DNA of 64,000 nucleotides from Megalobrama amblycephala (lineage: Eukaryota > Chordata > Actinopteri > Cypriniformes > Xenocyprididae). Position numbers and translations under genes: made by a program. Positions 49,968-61,576 of the stretch are shown in pieces; within the stretch, counting starts at the first letter, position 1; every line of letters begins with the position of its first letter. The stretch covers positions 31,523,642 to 31,587,641 of the forward strand of contig NC_063065.1 of NCBI RefSeq assembly GCF_018812025.1, read 5' to 3'. The notes beneath the pieces were generated by a model that ran no database searches, was not told the origin of the DNA, and saw nothing but the letters and a program-made list of their open reading frames with translations.

Positions 49968-50913
49968 TAGAGATGTTCCGATACCGAGTACTGATCCGAT
50001 ACCTGGGTGTGTATCTGTATATACTTCTGTATATACAACTAGCCCTATATGAATTGATAGAATTATTTTTATTTTATGGTGTGCATCAGACTTATCCCTT
50101 AATAAAACAAGAACAAATACATACAGTGAACTAGAGTTTTTTTTATTATCTGACATACATTTGTCAGTTATATTTATTTATTTAAAGTGAAAAAGAACTT
50201 CAAATTCAGCTACGGTATTTTAGTTTGACAATATAACTGTATAAAAACAGTGCAACAAATAAATCTAGGAATATAATAATTTAAAACTTAAAGTCCAGAA
50301 ACAATCTTTCTTAAATAAAAATCTCACGTTTTCGATGACTGACAGAGGCTGGTCATCCAGAACAATAAACTCGACAATTTTCTTTATCGCTCATTGGCTG
50401 TCTTTTGAAAACTTTTCTCTTTGTTTGAATGAAGCTTCCAAAGATCGTTGATTCTGGCACGCCTCATCCTTCTCCGTCCTAGCCTTTCTGTCACCATCGC
50501 ATTGCACGGGGTGACGCGTCTTCAAATGCTTTATTAAGTTACTTGTGTTAAAGTTGCCAATACTTGTGCCGCCCCTCGAAATTGCAGCATTGCACATGAG
50601 ACATGTCGCCGTTTTACTGGCTGGTTGGTCCAGTCTGAAACACTGCCAAACATCGGACATACTGCTAGCATGTTTTCACTTCTTCACTGCTCTAAACAGT
50701 GGTCGCTTGTGGCAACACAGCACAACTTCCTGTGTATGCATTCTGAGCTGCGAAGAAGAATTGATTTCATATTTGCTGCTTTAAGCAAAGATAGCGGGCA
50801 CAACTAGGTATCGTTTAAGAAAATGGTATCGAATTGGTACATGAGTTTATTTACTCACCGATAACGATTCCAGAATTTTGGTATCGTGGGATACTAGTAT
50901 TGGAACAACCCTA
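49968..50913 (-). mobile_element. Non-autonomous hAT element
   Basis: Exact 8-bp target duplication GTGATTAG at 49960-49967 and 50914-50921. The ends are TAGAGATGTTCCGATACC and the inverse of TAGGGTTGTTCCAATACT. The 8-bp duplication and TAG-type ends are diagnostic of hAT. The 946-bp element retains only the N-terminal BED-finger exon of its transposase on the minus strand (50391-50660); the catalytic part is deleted, so it must have been moved in trans. Confidence 0.95.
50391..50660 (-). pseudogene. hAT transposase BED zinc-finger fragment
   Basis: A minus-strand ORF of 89 codons with ATG at 50660. MSDVWQCFRL is followed by a BED-type finger: ATCLMCNAAIS, then SNLIKHLKTRHP, giving the C-x2-C...H-x4-H ligand set (Cys-Met-Cys-Asn spacing, His-Leu-Lys-Thr-Arg-His). 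BED fingers form the DNA-binding N-terminus of hAT transposases and of host genes derived from them (ZBED). Only this domain survives, and no dimerisation or DDE catalytic region follows. It sits inside a hAT element with an 8-bp target duplication. It could in principle be expressed as a DNA-binding fragment, but nothing shows that. Confidence 0.88.
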
Positions 50914-51205
50914 GTGATTAGCGTTGCAAATTTCTTTCAGATTTTATGTAAAATTGACAAAATTATCCACAAATAATTAGTTTTTCACTCAAAAACTGAG
51001 GTAGATAAGGCCTACGCTTGATCAGTTCCAAAAAGAAATCTAAAACCTGTCCTAATTGAAAGAAAACAAGCAGACAAATAGATTCAATCCAATATTTAGT
51101 GATAATGCAGCATAATGAGAGATTTATAAGCAATTTTTTTGTAGGCCGGCCATTTTTGACCAGGAACATCAGTGTTACAATGTGAAAAACCCCCACAAAA
51201 AGCTT

Positions 51206-51206
<1 letters not shown>

Positions 51207-51240
<34 letters not shown>
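51207..51240. repeat. Poly-A run
   Basis: About 34 uninterrupted A at the right edge of the palindromic repeat. No retroposed body is recognisable next to it. Confidence 0.9.
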
Positions 51241-51243
<3 letters not shown>

Positions 51244-53030
51244 GGAAATTGTTAGACTCTGGGTGAGTAAAGTCAGAAAACTTGAGTCCAAGGTGCAAAA
51301 CGACGTACATGTACGTTTGGATAGATACTGAAACGTACAATATGAACATTTAAACGTAAACATCATTACGTACTTACAGCTATAAAATATTTACGAATCT
51401 TTTATGTCATAAAGATATTTGCCCTTTTACCATTTTATAAATTGTAGATACCTTAACCCTAACCCAAAAACTAACCGTTTTATAGAGTTTCAGTGTGTAT
51501 GAAAAAGTGTGGTTATTTACGAGATCACATTGGGTTATGGTATACTCGTCTGTTGAAGCCATCAGCCCATAAATAATCACATTTATCAGCAAAATTACTA
51601 GTGAGAAACTACATTACCCATGATTCTGCAGAGAAATCTCCACCAATCAGAGCACATCACGCCAAAAGAACACTTTAACTCCACGCACTCCTCACATAAT
51701 ACCATTGAATGAGTTCAGTGGAAATACTTCAAATATTTCTTGCACTACAGCATGAGCACTTTTATGATGATTGCAGGTCATTTTTGGAGCAAAACAGCAT
51801 CTGTTCCAATTCATTTCCAATTTATTAAAAACAACCTACAATGTCGTTCCAAATTTTAGAGTTTGTTTTTGACAGAAGTATATTCGTCATAGGCCACAGG
51901 AAGTTCAAACCTAAACCCCAATGTTTAAAACGTATACAGCTAAAAAAGAAATAACAGTGTTTGCACCCAAATATTCCCAGTGAGCATGTTTCAGATGGAT
52001 CATCAAGTCCTCTTTATGAATATGTTGTCAGGTTTCTTTAAAAGAGGCATCGAAGCAGACGACTGCACAGATGCTATTATAATCAACTGACAGGTCTTTT
52101 ATGCGAGTCTGAAGCCTGAATAAACACAAGAAAGATAACCGTATCTTCAGTACGATTCTGCCAAACAAGTCGACAGGAACAACTCGGACGAGAGAGGAAA
52201 CTGGTGTTTTACTGACAGTGACCCAGTTCCATCCGGCTGGTGATCAGAGAGGAGCGTCGGAGTCGGTTTGTGTCTTCAAGATGTGAATACAGCTACAGTC
52301 TCACAGGTCTGTCAAGGAGCAGCACGCTCTGTGGGCGTATTGTTCCCGAGTTAGTGTTAGCCGGAGACATATTTTCTAGGACACAACACTCCAAAAACTG
52401 ACTTTTCACGTCCACGGCGTTCTGAGTCTGACGCGCTAATAAGCCTTCAGAGAGAAAAGAGCAGTAAACCGTCAAAGAACGTGTTCTCTTCTATGCTCAA
52501 ACACCAACTTTCTTTGGCAGTCTCGCTGCCTGAGGCTCTGCTAATTGCTAGCGTGTCAGAGCACATGACGGACCGTTCTTTATAAATACCCGGCGCTCCC
52601 GGCCGCCTCCGAGCCACACAGGGATCATAAACCTGCCGGCTGCAGAGGGACGCTCTCCATTTGGGGTAACTGGCTCTGAGAGGAAGGAGGAGAACGCTGT
52701 TAAACCTGCAAAGCTCCTTTTCAAAGCAGCCAGTAAAACAAATGACTCAAATAGAGGGCAGGACACGGATTCCGGAGCTTCATGCCAACGTCTTCAGGAT
52801 CCGAAGAGGAACATGACATCAGGGCAGGGCGGATTCTTCACCTCTCTGGATGCCCATTTGTTTTCTTTAACAGATACAGATTCATTTGACGTATTTTGAC
52901 CTGATAAAGAAAACTCGCCCTCATATGACCGATTTTGACAAAAACACTCATTTAATTTAATAACACTCTTGAATGTAATCTTTAGCCATTTCAGAATGAA
53001 TATCCATTTTTATACTGTACATTATGGAAG
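51241..53030. other. Intron 1 sequence, no gene seen
   Basis: Mostly unique. The block at about 51690-51760 (TCACATAATACCATTGAAT, TTCAGTGGAAATA) is a diverged copy of 54535-54610. The 52180-52860 part is less AT-rich, with overlapping ORFs but no domain. Confidence 0.45.
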
Positions 53031-53185
53031 TTTGTTAAAAAATGCAAATGGTAATTGTGACTTTTAATCTCACAATTCTGATTTTTCTAAAAACTTTGAG
53101 ATATAAACTCACAATTGAGAAAAAAGTCAATTGTCTTTTTTAAATTTTTTTGTTCCGTGGCGGAAAACAAGCTTCCAGAGTGCAT
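53030..53185. mobile_element. Diverged copy of the 37.7-39.5 kb element
   Basis: GACTTTTAATCTCACAATTC, GAGATATAAACTCACAATTG and the end CGTGGCGGAAAACAAGCTTC recall the 42-bp unit (GAGATATAAAGTCGCAATTG) and the terminal GTGGCTGCGGAAACGGGCTT of the element at 37722-39460. Here there are only about two repeat units. A further trace (GGTGGAAACGGGCT) is at about 60172. Confidence 0.6.
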
Positions 53186-53196
53186 TGTAATATTGT

Positions 53197-53778
53197 TAGG
53201 GATGCACGATATATCGGCCACCATATCGGTTCATTTTTAATGCAATCGATATCGGCCCAATAAGAAAATTTGTCCGATATATTAAAGCTGATAAATAATG
53301 GATTATTTCCTTCAGCTGAGACACTTCAGATGTGCACTGTTCACCAAGATGATGGTTTTGAATTGCTTGAAATATGATTGAAATCACTTCAAAAAAGGAA
53401 AATACAGTTAAGTGCAAGTGCAATTCTGTCGTATAGGCTACATAATATTATAATGAGAACATTATAATTGTGTGCTTGGGACATGACTTTTAATGGGGAA
53501 ACTTTTGTCTTTATAATCAGGCTCTCAACAATTATATAAAAATATGGATTTAGATTTATCAGCCAATATATCGGTTATCGGCTAAATAATTATTGGTTAT
53601 CGGTATCAGCCAAAATTTTCAAATTGGTAATGTTGTGGCACTTAAATTCACTTGTAGCACATGAAACATTAGTTTGCTTACACAACATAGCATAGACTTT
53701 ATTATAGTGCACTTGTCAGCCATAACAATTATCGGTACCGGCATTTTCCAGAATAATATCAATATCAGTGAACCCCTA
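53197..53778. mobile_element. hAT-like MITE with ATCGGC-rich ends
   Basis: The left end is TAGGGATGCACGATATATCG and the right end is the inverse of TAGGGGTTCACTGATATTGA. TATCGGTTATCGGCTAAATA and ATCGATATCGGCCC recur inside. The flanking 8 bp do not match well (AATATTGT against GTGAATGT), so the hAT assignment rests on the ends. No ORF with a domain. Confidence 0.7.
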
Positions 53779-54611
53779 GTGAATGTAAATGGGAACGGAT
53801 GCTGTTGAGCTAAAAAAAAAACAAATAATCACCATAAAGTCTTCTGAAGTTGTATGATAGCCTTGTGTGAGAAACAAAAACAACATTTAAAGTCATTATT
53901 TAGCAGTTTTGATGTCAATGAGCATGTTTACATGTACGCCGATAACCTGAAAATGCAAGTAAACTGCGTTTACATAACTTTATTAATAAATCAGGTTATT
54001 TCCCAGTAGTGATATCAAAACGTAATAAATGTGCATATCTGACTCATTTATGTCGGTTGTGATGTTAAATCAAGCGTTAAAAACCGAAGAAGAGTATCGC
54101 AACATGTCAGCAGGAAACTTACGACTCATATATTCTCCTCTCATGCAGTTATTTTGCATTTTGACTTGCTTCATGAGATGAGAACACATCTTTATAATTC
54201 TTTGGGTCAAGCAAGTGTCTGAGTTTGTGACATATCTCCTCCTCCCCTACTGCAAAACGTTTGGATGTGCTTAAATCTGCAGTAAGGGTGCGTTCCTCTC
54301 ACTTGTCACACATGCGCACTTCAATAAGTGGACAGGAAGCAAGTTAATGCGTTTACATGCTGGACGAAATCGGTGTAAATATCGAGCTGTGACGATCGCT
54401 TGCTTAAACCGTATATGTCCTTACTCCGATAAAGGGAAACAGGTTAATGCGTTTACATGACCACCACGTGAATTGTCGGCATATTAAGCATAATCAAAAC
54501 GTGAAGCTTTTCAGTTGAATAATGACTTGGTCTTCTCACATAATGCCATTGAATAACTTCAGTGGAAATAAATCAAATATTTATTCTTGCATTAGAATAT
54601 AAAGCATGAGT
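53779..54611. other. Intron 1 sequence, no gene seen
   Basis: Contains the internal repeat GCGTTTACATGAC/GCGTTTACATGCTGG near 54350-54460 and CATGTTTACATGTACGCCGA at 53924. These are possible ends of a decayed element. No coding region. Confidence 0.35.
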
Positions 54612-54790
54612 CATACACTCTAAAAATGCTGGGTTAAAAACAACCCAAGTTGGGTTGAAAATGGACAAACCCCACAAATGGGTTAAATGTTTGCCCAACC
54701 TGCTGGGTAGTTTTATTTAACTCTAACCTCAATTACTGTATTGCTTGCTTAAAATGAACCCAAAATATGTTGAAAATTAACATTTATTAA
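54612..54790. mobile_element. GGGTTAAAAACAACCCAA MITE, copy 4 (left half)
   Basis: Begins TACACTCTAAAAATGCTGGG, the cleanest terminus of the family. It continues with AACCCAAGTTGGGTTGAAAA, then TTGCCCAACCTGCTGGGTAG. It breaks off near 54790 after ATTAACATTTATTAATATG. Confidence 0.8.
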
Positions 54791-56316
54791 TATGTTTTTG
54801 AGGTCATTGTGTTGTAATATTTTGTAATGTTTTCAAAAAAAAGTCTCACGCTCACCAAAGCATGCACAAAACATATTATTACAGTGTAATGACGTGAGAA
54901 TGCCTAAACTTTCATTTCTGTGTAAACTCAGGCTTAAACTGTAGTGCATGCATCATTTTATACACACTATGATGATATGTTGACAGTGCAAGTTGCGAAA
55001 ACACTTGATTTATGTCCTTTGACAGCGTCCATTAATCATGCCACTATCTCCTATTGCATCCAAACCACAAATCCCACAGTCTGAATGTCCAAATAACAAT
55101 ATGCTGTAAAGTGATACGGGATCCCTCCAAAAGGTATGTCTAGCCAGAGCACAGAGCCGGATCGAATACGGCAAACTGAGAGTGCTGCGGTCGACGGAGA
55201 AGCGCTCAACAAGGCCTCGGGTTCATCCCAAAAGGAAGTGAGTTCTGAAGAGAGATAGTTGACTTCAGATTGCTGAAACACAGGAACCCTAGGAGGGCAC
55301 TTAACCCAAATCACTTCAGTAAATAAACACAACAAACGGACTGCATCAAAGCAACTCTTTTGAACGGAGCCGTCAGTATCACATACTGTGCTTGCACCAA
55401 TGTGAGATGAAATACTCAACTAAAAGAAGAGGCAAAAGTGATGTTATTAAGTGTGAAACACTTCCATATTCAACTCCTGGAGACAGACAAAAAGACTAAC
55501 TTAAAACAAAATGGTCAGCCATAACCGTATATAGTCCATTACTTTAAAACCAAAGTTCAATATAAAAAGCTTTAGATATACTAAAGCCTCGGAGCGTTTT
55601 TATTTATTTCCGACACATTTAAAAGCCACCACTGCTGCAAAACACTGGTTGTGCCAAACACAAGACAGTCTGAACGCATCACTACCTCTCAATTCATTCA
55701 CAGCTGGCACTAATGCAACTTCTCAAATTAGTTTTGGTTCTTTAAGCCAGGACAACAGGCATTTGGGGTCACAAAAATACTTCAGATTCCTGTCCCGAAG
55801 GCAACATTATTGTAGTGTCCATGTATCAAATGTAACAGGCGAGCCTCTGAGGGCTGAACTGGGGTTTAAATCACGTCTCTGTAGTGCACATGCACCGCTC
55901 CGCACCGACCGGCCTCCATTATTAGTCATGCATCTGGCAGCTGAGACACAAACAGCGCATCGTTTGAAAGGTGCTCAGGTGTTGATCTTTTAAAGTCGCT
56001 CCAACAATGTTTTTTTCTCTATTGTATATTAGTGCGATGGCAGCCATTTCACATGGTATGTCCTGGAATAGCAGGTTTCTGGAATATGCGTTCAATCGGT
56101 GTTGTAATGTTAAAATTTTGAATAGCAAAGCAAAAATCTGATTTCAAAATTAAAGCCACAAGATGTAAACGATACTGTATGCGGGTGGGGAAAAAGTAAC
56201 TTATACTAACCTTTTCTTCATTGCAATTCTATGTCAATGTAACGCTCAAAACAGAGCAGAAAATGTATGTTTTTATAGAGTTATAAGAATCATAAGTTTT
56301 TTGTAAATGCCTCACT
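54791..56316. other. Intron 1 sequence, no gene seen
   Basis: Unique-looking sequence. The 122-codon minus ORF (55051-55419) and 114-codon plus ORF (55649-55993) have no recognisable domain, no splice support and no relation to the surrounding gene. Confidence 0.45.
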
Positions 56317-59300
56317 GTAAAGGCCAATTCACACACTATAATTAAAACTATAACTAACTATGAAGTAATAATCATTCTAAATGTGAAAGAATAGCAGTCC
56401 ACACCACAACGACAACAAAAACGACAGAGAAATGATATCGGAATCACTTTCAGAACATTTTTCCATCTTATGAATGATAAAAACACTGCCAGCCAATCAG
56501 AATCCACCTTTAAAAACCATTTAAAGCGACAGACGTCAAAACTGAAGAGCTTATAATAAACAAAACAATATTGTGTGTTGGTGTGGACGCTGATATACAC
56601 TAAAAAAAATCTGGGGTTATTTTTTCTACCCTGGGTTAAGACCTGGGTTGAGTGTTTTGGGTAATTTTTGGGGGGTTATTTTTCCAGTGTTTGGGTAGTT
56701 GTTGTGTTACCCAGTAACAACCCAGCAGCTCCCGGGTCAGATGTAACAACCCAGTGCTTGGGTAGTTTTTGTGTTACCCAGCTCCCGGGTCAGACGTAAC
56801 AACCCAGTGTTTGGTTAGTTTTTGTGTTACCCAGTAACAACCCAGCAGCTCCCGGGTCAGATGTAACAACCCAGTGTTTGGGTAGTTTTTGTGTTACCCA
56901 GTAACAACCCAGCAGCTCCCGGGTCAGATGTAACAACCCAGTGCTTGGGTAGTTTTTGTGTTACCCAGTAACAACCCAGCAGCTCCCGGGTCAGACATAA
57001 CAACCCAGTGTTTGGGTAGTTTTTGTGTTACTCAGCTCCCGGGTCAGATGTAACAACCCAGTGTTTGGGTAGTTTTTGTGTTACTCAGCTCCCGGGTCAG
57101 ATGTAACAACCCAGTGTTTGGGTAGTTTTTGTGTTACCCAGCTCCCGGGTCAGACATAACAACCCAGTGTTTGGGTAGTTTTTGTGTTACTCAGCTCCCG
57201 GGTCAGACATAACAACCCAGTGTTTGGGTAGTTTTTGTGTTACTCAGCTCCCGGGTCAGATGTAACAACCCAGTGTTTGGGTAGTTTTTGTGTTACTCAG
57301 CTCCCGGGTCAGACGTAACAACCCAGTGTTTGGGTAGTTTTTGTGTTACCCAGCTCCCGGGTCAGACGTAACAACCCAGTGTTTGGGTAGTTTTTGTGTT
57401 ACTCAGCTCCCGGGTCAGACATAACAACCCAGTGTTTGGGTAGTTTTTGTGTTACCCAGTAACAACCCAGCAGCTCCTGGGTCAGATGTAACAACCCAGT
57501 GCTTGGGTAGTTTTTGTGTTACCCAGTAACAACTCAGCAGCTCCCGGGTCAGACGTAACAACCCAGTGTTTGGGTAGTTTTTGTGTTACCCAGATCCCGG
57601 GTCAGACGTAACAACCCAGTGTTTGGGTAGTTTTTGTGTTACTCAGCTCCCGGGTCAGATGTAACAACCCAGTGTTTGGGTAGTTTTTGTGTTACTCAGC
57701 TCCCGGGTCAGATGTAACAACCCAGTGTTTGGGTAGTTTTTGTGTTACTCAGCTCCCGGGTCAGACATAACAACCCAGTGTTTGGGTAGTTTTTGTGTTA
57801 CTCAGCTCCCGGGTCAGATGTAACAACCCAGTGTTTGGGTAGTTTTTGTGTTACTCAGCTCCCGGGTCAGATGTAACAACCCAGTGTTTGGGTAGTTTTT
57901 GTGTTACCCAGTAACAACCCAGCAGCTCCCGGGTCAGATGTAACAACCCAGTGCTTGGGTAGTTTTTGTGTTACCCAGTAACAACCCAGAGCTCCCGGGT
58001 CAGACATAACAACCCAGTGTTTGGGTAGTTTTTGTGTTACTCAGCTCCCGGGTCAGATGTAACAACCCAGTGTTTGGGTAGTTTTTGTGTTACTCAGCTC
58101 CCGGGTCAGATGTAACAACCCAGTGTTTGGGTAGTTTTTGTGTTACCCAGCTCCCGGGTCAGACATAACAACCCAGTGTTTGGGTAGTTTTTGTGTTACT
58201 CAGCTCCCGGGTCAGACATAACAACCCAGTGTTTGGGTAGTTTTTGTGTTACTCAGCTCCCGGGTCAGATGTAACAACCCAGTGTTTGGGTAGTTTTTGT
58301 GTTACTCAGCTCCCGGGTCAGACGTAACAACCCAGTGTTTGGGTAGTTTTTGTGTTACCCAGCTCCCGGGTCAGACGTAACAACCCAGTGTTTGGGTAGT
58401 TTTTGTGTTACTCAGCTCCCGGGTCAGACGTAACAACCCAGTGTTTGGGCAGTTTTTGTGTTACCCAGTAACAACCCAGCAGCTCCTGGGTCAGATGTAA
58501 CAACCCAGTGCTTGGGTAGTTTTTGTGTTACCCAGTAACAACTCAGCAGCTCCCGGGTCAGACGTAACAACCCAGTGTTTGGGTAGTTTTTGTGTTACCC
58601 AGATCCCGGGTCAGACGTAACAACCCAGTGTTTGGGTAGTTTTTGTGTTACTCAGCTCCCGGGTCAGACATAACAACCCAGTGTTTGGGTAGTTTTTGTG
58701 TTACTCAGCTCCCGGGTCAGACATAACAACCCAGTGTTTGGGTAGTTTTTGTGTTACTCAGATCCTGGGTCAGACATAACAACCCAGTGTTTGGGTAGTT
58801 TTTGTGTTACCCAGATCCCGGGTCAGACGTAACAACCCAGTGTTTGGGTAGTTTTTGTGTTACTCAGATCCCGGGTCAGACGTAACAACCCAGTGTTTGG
58901 GTAGTTTTTGTGTTACTCAGATCCTGGGTCAGACGTAACAACCCAGTGTTTGGGTAGTTTTTGTGTTACTCAGATCCTGGGTCAGACGTAACAACCCAGT
59001 GTTTGGGTAGTTTTTGTGTTACTCAGATCCCGGGTCAGACGTAACAACCCAGTGTTTGGGTAGTTTTTGTGTTACTCAGATCCTGGGTCAGACGTAACAA
59101 CCCAGTGTTTGGGTAGTTTTTGTGTTACTCAGATCCTGGGTCAGACGTAACAACCCAGTGTTTGGGTAGTTTTTGTGTTACTCAGATCCTGGTCAGACGT
59201 AACAACCCAGTGTATGGGCAGTTTTTGTGTTACTCAGATCCTGGGTCAGACGTAACAACCCAGTGTATGGGCAGTTTTTGTGTTACTCAGATCTTGGGTC

Positions 59301-59560
59301 AGACGTAACAACCCAGCGTTTGGGTAGTTTTTGTGTTACTCAGATCCCGGGTCAGACGTAACAACCCAGTGTTTGGGTAGTTTTTGTGTTACCCAGATCC
59401 CGGGTCAGACGTAACAACCCAGTGTTTGGGTAGTTTTTGTGTTACTCAGATCCTGGGTCAGACGTAACAACCCAGTGTTTGGGTAGTTTTTGTGTTACCC
59501 AGATCCCGGATCAGACGTAACAACCCAGTGTTTTTTAGAGTGTAGTGTGAACAGGCCTTA
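56317..59560. mobile_element. Outer MITE (TAAAGGCCAATTCACAC) split by satellite element
   Basis: The left end TAAAGGCCAATTCACAC (56318) and right end GTGTGAACAGGCCTTA (59545-59560) are inverted copies. The body (CACTGCCAGCCAATCAGAAT, CATTTAAAGCGACAGACGTC) matches the fragment at 29845-30030. The 2.95-kb element at 56598-59542 interrupts it close to its right end, at a duplicated TA. The unsplit element was only about 300 bp. Confidence 0.82.
56598..59542. repeat. MITE whose interior is a 53/67-bp satellite, about 50 units
   Basis: Ends CACTAAAAAAAATCTGGGGT and the inverse of CACTCTAAAAAACACTGGGT, with TA at 56596-56597 and 59543-59544. These termini match the GGGTTAAAAACAACCCAA family (CACTCTAAAAATGCTGGG). 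The interior is tandem: a 53-bp unit CTCCCGGGTCAGACGTAACA, ACCCAGTGTTTGGGTAGTTT, TTGTGTTACTCAG, and a 67-bp form with an extra TAACAACCCAGCAG. The block CAGCTCCTGGGTCAGATG at 57471 recurs at 58480, a 1,009-bp higher-order repeat. Units near the right end carry GATCCTGGGTC in place of CTCCCGGGTC. Confidence 0.93.
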
Positions 59561-61047
59561 TTTTTATAGGCATTTTTTTCCCTTTCTTTTTTAAAGTGCA
59601 AATATTTTTGCAGTTTTCAACATTATGCCACAAATGCTGATTGAGTTTGAGTTCTTTAAGGTGCTTAACAGTTCATGCATTTATATGCTCAAGCATAACA
59701 CGAAAACAAAAACTGACATTATTTAATTGACTGCTAACACAAAACGTGTTGTGAACGCCATTTCATGTTGACTTTACGCATCACTGCTCTTTCAAGAAGG
59801 ACATTTATTATTCATACAGCGCCAATAAAACAACCAGCCCTGATTTAGTGAAGGTGACACAAATGCAAGTCACCTGGCAATAAGTGCACATGACAATAAC
59901 TGCGCCTCTCCCTGCCCGCCAGAGACAAAGCAGAATAAGAATTATTCAACCCAACGTCACATGCTCAAAGCCTGCAGTCATTTCCATCACAAAACTGCAT
60001 GTGACAAAACGCATCAAGACATGATAAGTGAGCATTTCTGGCCATCACATGTATGGATTTTGGTGCATATCATATATGCATGTCCTCATCTCATAAATAT
60101 GACTTAGTTTTGACTTTTCATCTCATAAAAGACAATTTATGATTTACAAAAGCATGTTTTTTCTCATGTGGTGGAAACGGGCTACACACGTATGTGTAAA
60201 ATACACTCCCATCATGGAATACATGAAAGCCATAAATGCTGTCTAGATAGACAGCACAGATATGAGACAGTATTCACACTCCCACACTCTTCAGTCTGCA
60301 CACAAACATCTGACATCATCACCCTGTGTTTACATTACTATTATTATAATTACTACAGAGAGTGATCGATTTCTCCCTCACTTTACGTGTTTAAAAGACT
60401 TACTAAACAGTACGTTATAAACAGCAGCACACAAATCACCATTTCTAAAAAATATTTGTAAACGTTAACTTATATTAGAAACACAAATTGAGACAATCGC
60501 TGACTTTGTTTTGTTATTTGTATATTATTTCGCTTTTCCAAACTAGTGAAAACAAGTTAGCCAAACAGCTAACAGCTAATTCAGAAGTCAAACGAGGTGA
60601 CGGAACACATTTTAAGCGTTTTAAATATACTAAACGTGTAACAAAATACATTAAAGTTACATTCTGAGACAAATGACGACTATTTTTAACTTTAAATGGC
60701 GCTAGCAGCATTTAAATCCCAGTTTAAAACAGTTATCTGGATAGTTAGCACAATCCAGCTAGCGAAATACGTAAAACCCCTTAAATGGCGTATTTTAAGT
60801 TTTATTAATGTTTAATACGCAAAACAATATTTTATTGAGTATACAGTGAATAAAAAGGGAGTTGTCTGTCATATTGACAGTTATTATTCTAAACCAAAAT
60901 AAGTTTCGATTCGAGTTTCAGGAACAACAAACTGATAATTATGACATCCTACGTCACATTTTAACTACATCATGTATTTCTAAAATGTGTTTAATCGCTA
61001 GATAAGACTGCGAAATTTCGACTGAAAATACAACGCCTCGAGGCAGA

Positions 61048-61050
<3 letters not shown>
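59561..61050. other. Intron 1 sequence near exon 1, no gene seen
   Basis: Unique-looking sequence. A short trace of the 37.7-kb element family (GTGGTGGAAACGGGCT) lies at about 60169-60184. ORFs are short and without domains. It could hold intronic regulatory sequence, but nothing specific is visible. Confidence 0.4.

Positions 61051-61088
<38 letters not shown>
61051..61088. repeat. (GT)n microsatellite in intron 1
   Basis: A pure GT run of about 19 units about 400 bp downstream of exon 1 in gene orientation. Confidence 0.95.
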
Positions 61089-61091
<3 letters not shown>

Positions 61092-61488
61092 TGTTTGTCA
61101 CATTCTATGATCTTAAAGATTGATAAACACAACCAACCTGTAATCAGACTCAGACTCGAGCATTAATCACACGTGAATCATCTAAACACACACGCTGGCT
61201 TTGCATTCAGTTTATAAGCGCAATCAGGTGTGATGATATGATGCACTTTTCTGCGTTTATCTCCTTTTCTTCTCAGAAAGAGCTTCTCCTGACAGCATCT
61301 CTTTCTTTTTCTTTCTTTCTCTCTCTCTCTGACCTGCGCCATCTTTGCAGAAACACTCTCTCTTTGGGGCTGCAGTTGCTTGCAAACAAAGAGCAACCCT
61401 CTGATGGCCCCCAGAACCACAACATTCATTGCAGAAAACCGCACGGACGCACGCGTGCATAACGCAGAGGAGAGCGCGATGTGCTTAC

Positions 61489-61576
61489 CTTCTGTGTGCT
61501 GGATCCTGGCTCCAAAGAAGAGGGCTAAAAACACGAGACGACACGGTATTGCATCCATCATCCTCCTCATCCTCAT
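61489..61576 (-). CDS. tgfbr1: tgfbr1 exon 1 coding part: signal peptide
   Basis: Encodes residues 1-29: MRMRRMMDAIPCRLVFLALF, then FGARIQHTE, with the next codon split to give Ala30 in exon 2. It is a signal peptide with a basic start and a hydrophobic core (LVFLALFFG), with cleavage probably near HTEA/LQC. The donor is AG|GTAAGC after 61489. The ATG at 61576 is the first in frame: a stop lies at 61676-61678, and only GTG occurs between. A second start at 61558 (MDAIPC) has a strong context, A at -3 and G at +4, and may be the main one. Signal peptides diverge quickly in this family, so the identity rests on frame and splice continuity with exon 2. Confidence 0.88.

Larger units (their letters stand above)
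49205..51190. repeat. Palindromic GGTCAAAAATGGCCGGCC repeat with hAT insertion
   Basis: The left side carries GGTCAAAAATGGCCGGCCTG (49247) and a second, similar block at 49560. The right side carries the inverse, TAGGCCGGCCATTTTTGACC (51142). TGATCAATCGTAGACCTTAT (49382) mirrors GGCCTACGCTTGATCAG (51009). CTACCTCAGTTTTTGAGTG mirrors CACTCAAAAACTGAGGTAG. The arms are separated by further inverted sequence and by the hAT element at 49968-50913. Without that element the palindrome is about 1.0 kb. It encodes nothing recognisable. Confidence 0.85.

Noticed and set aside
55051..55993. Two ORFs of 122 and 114 codons as possible intronic genes
   Set aside because: No domain, no consistent strand, no splice or promoter context; expected by chance in a 40-kb intron.
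59120..59308. 62-codon ORF with CYSDPGSDVTTQC repeats
   Set aside because: Frame through the 53-bp satellite, open only for a few units because of a 1-bp deletion near 59192.
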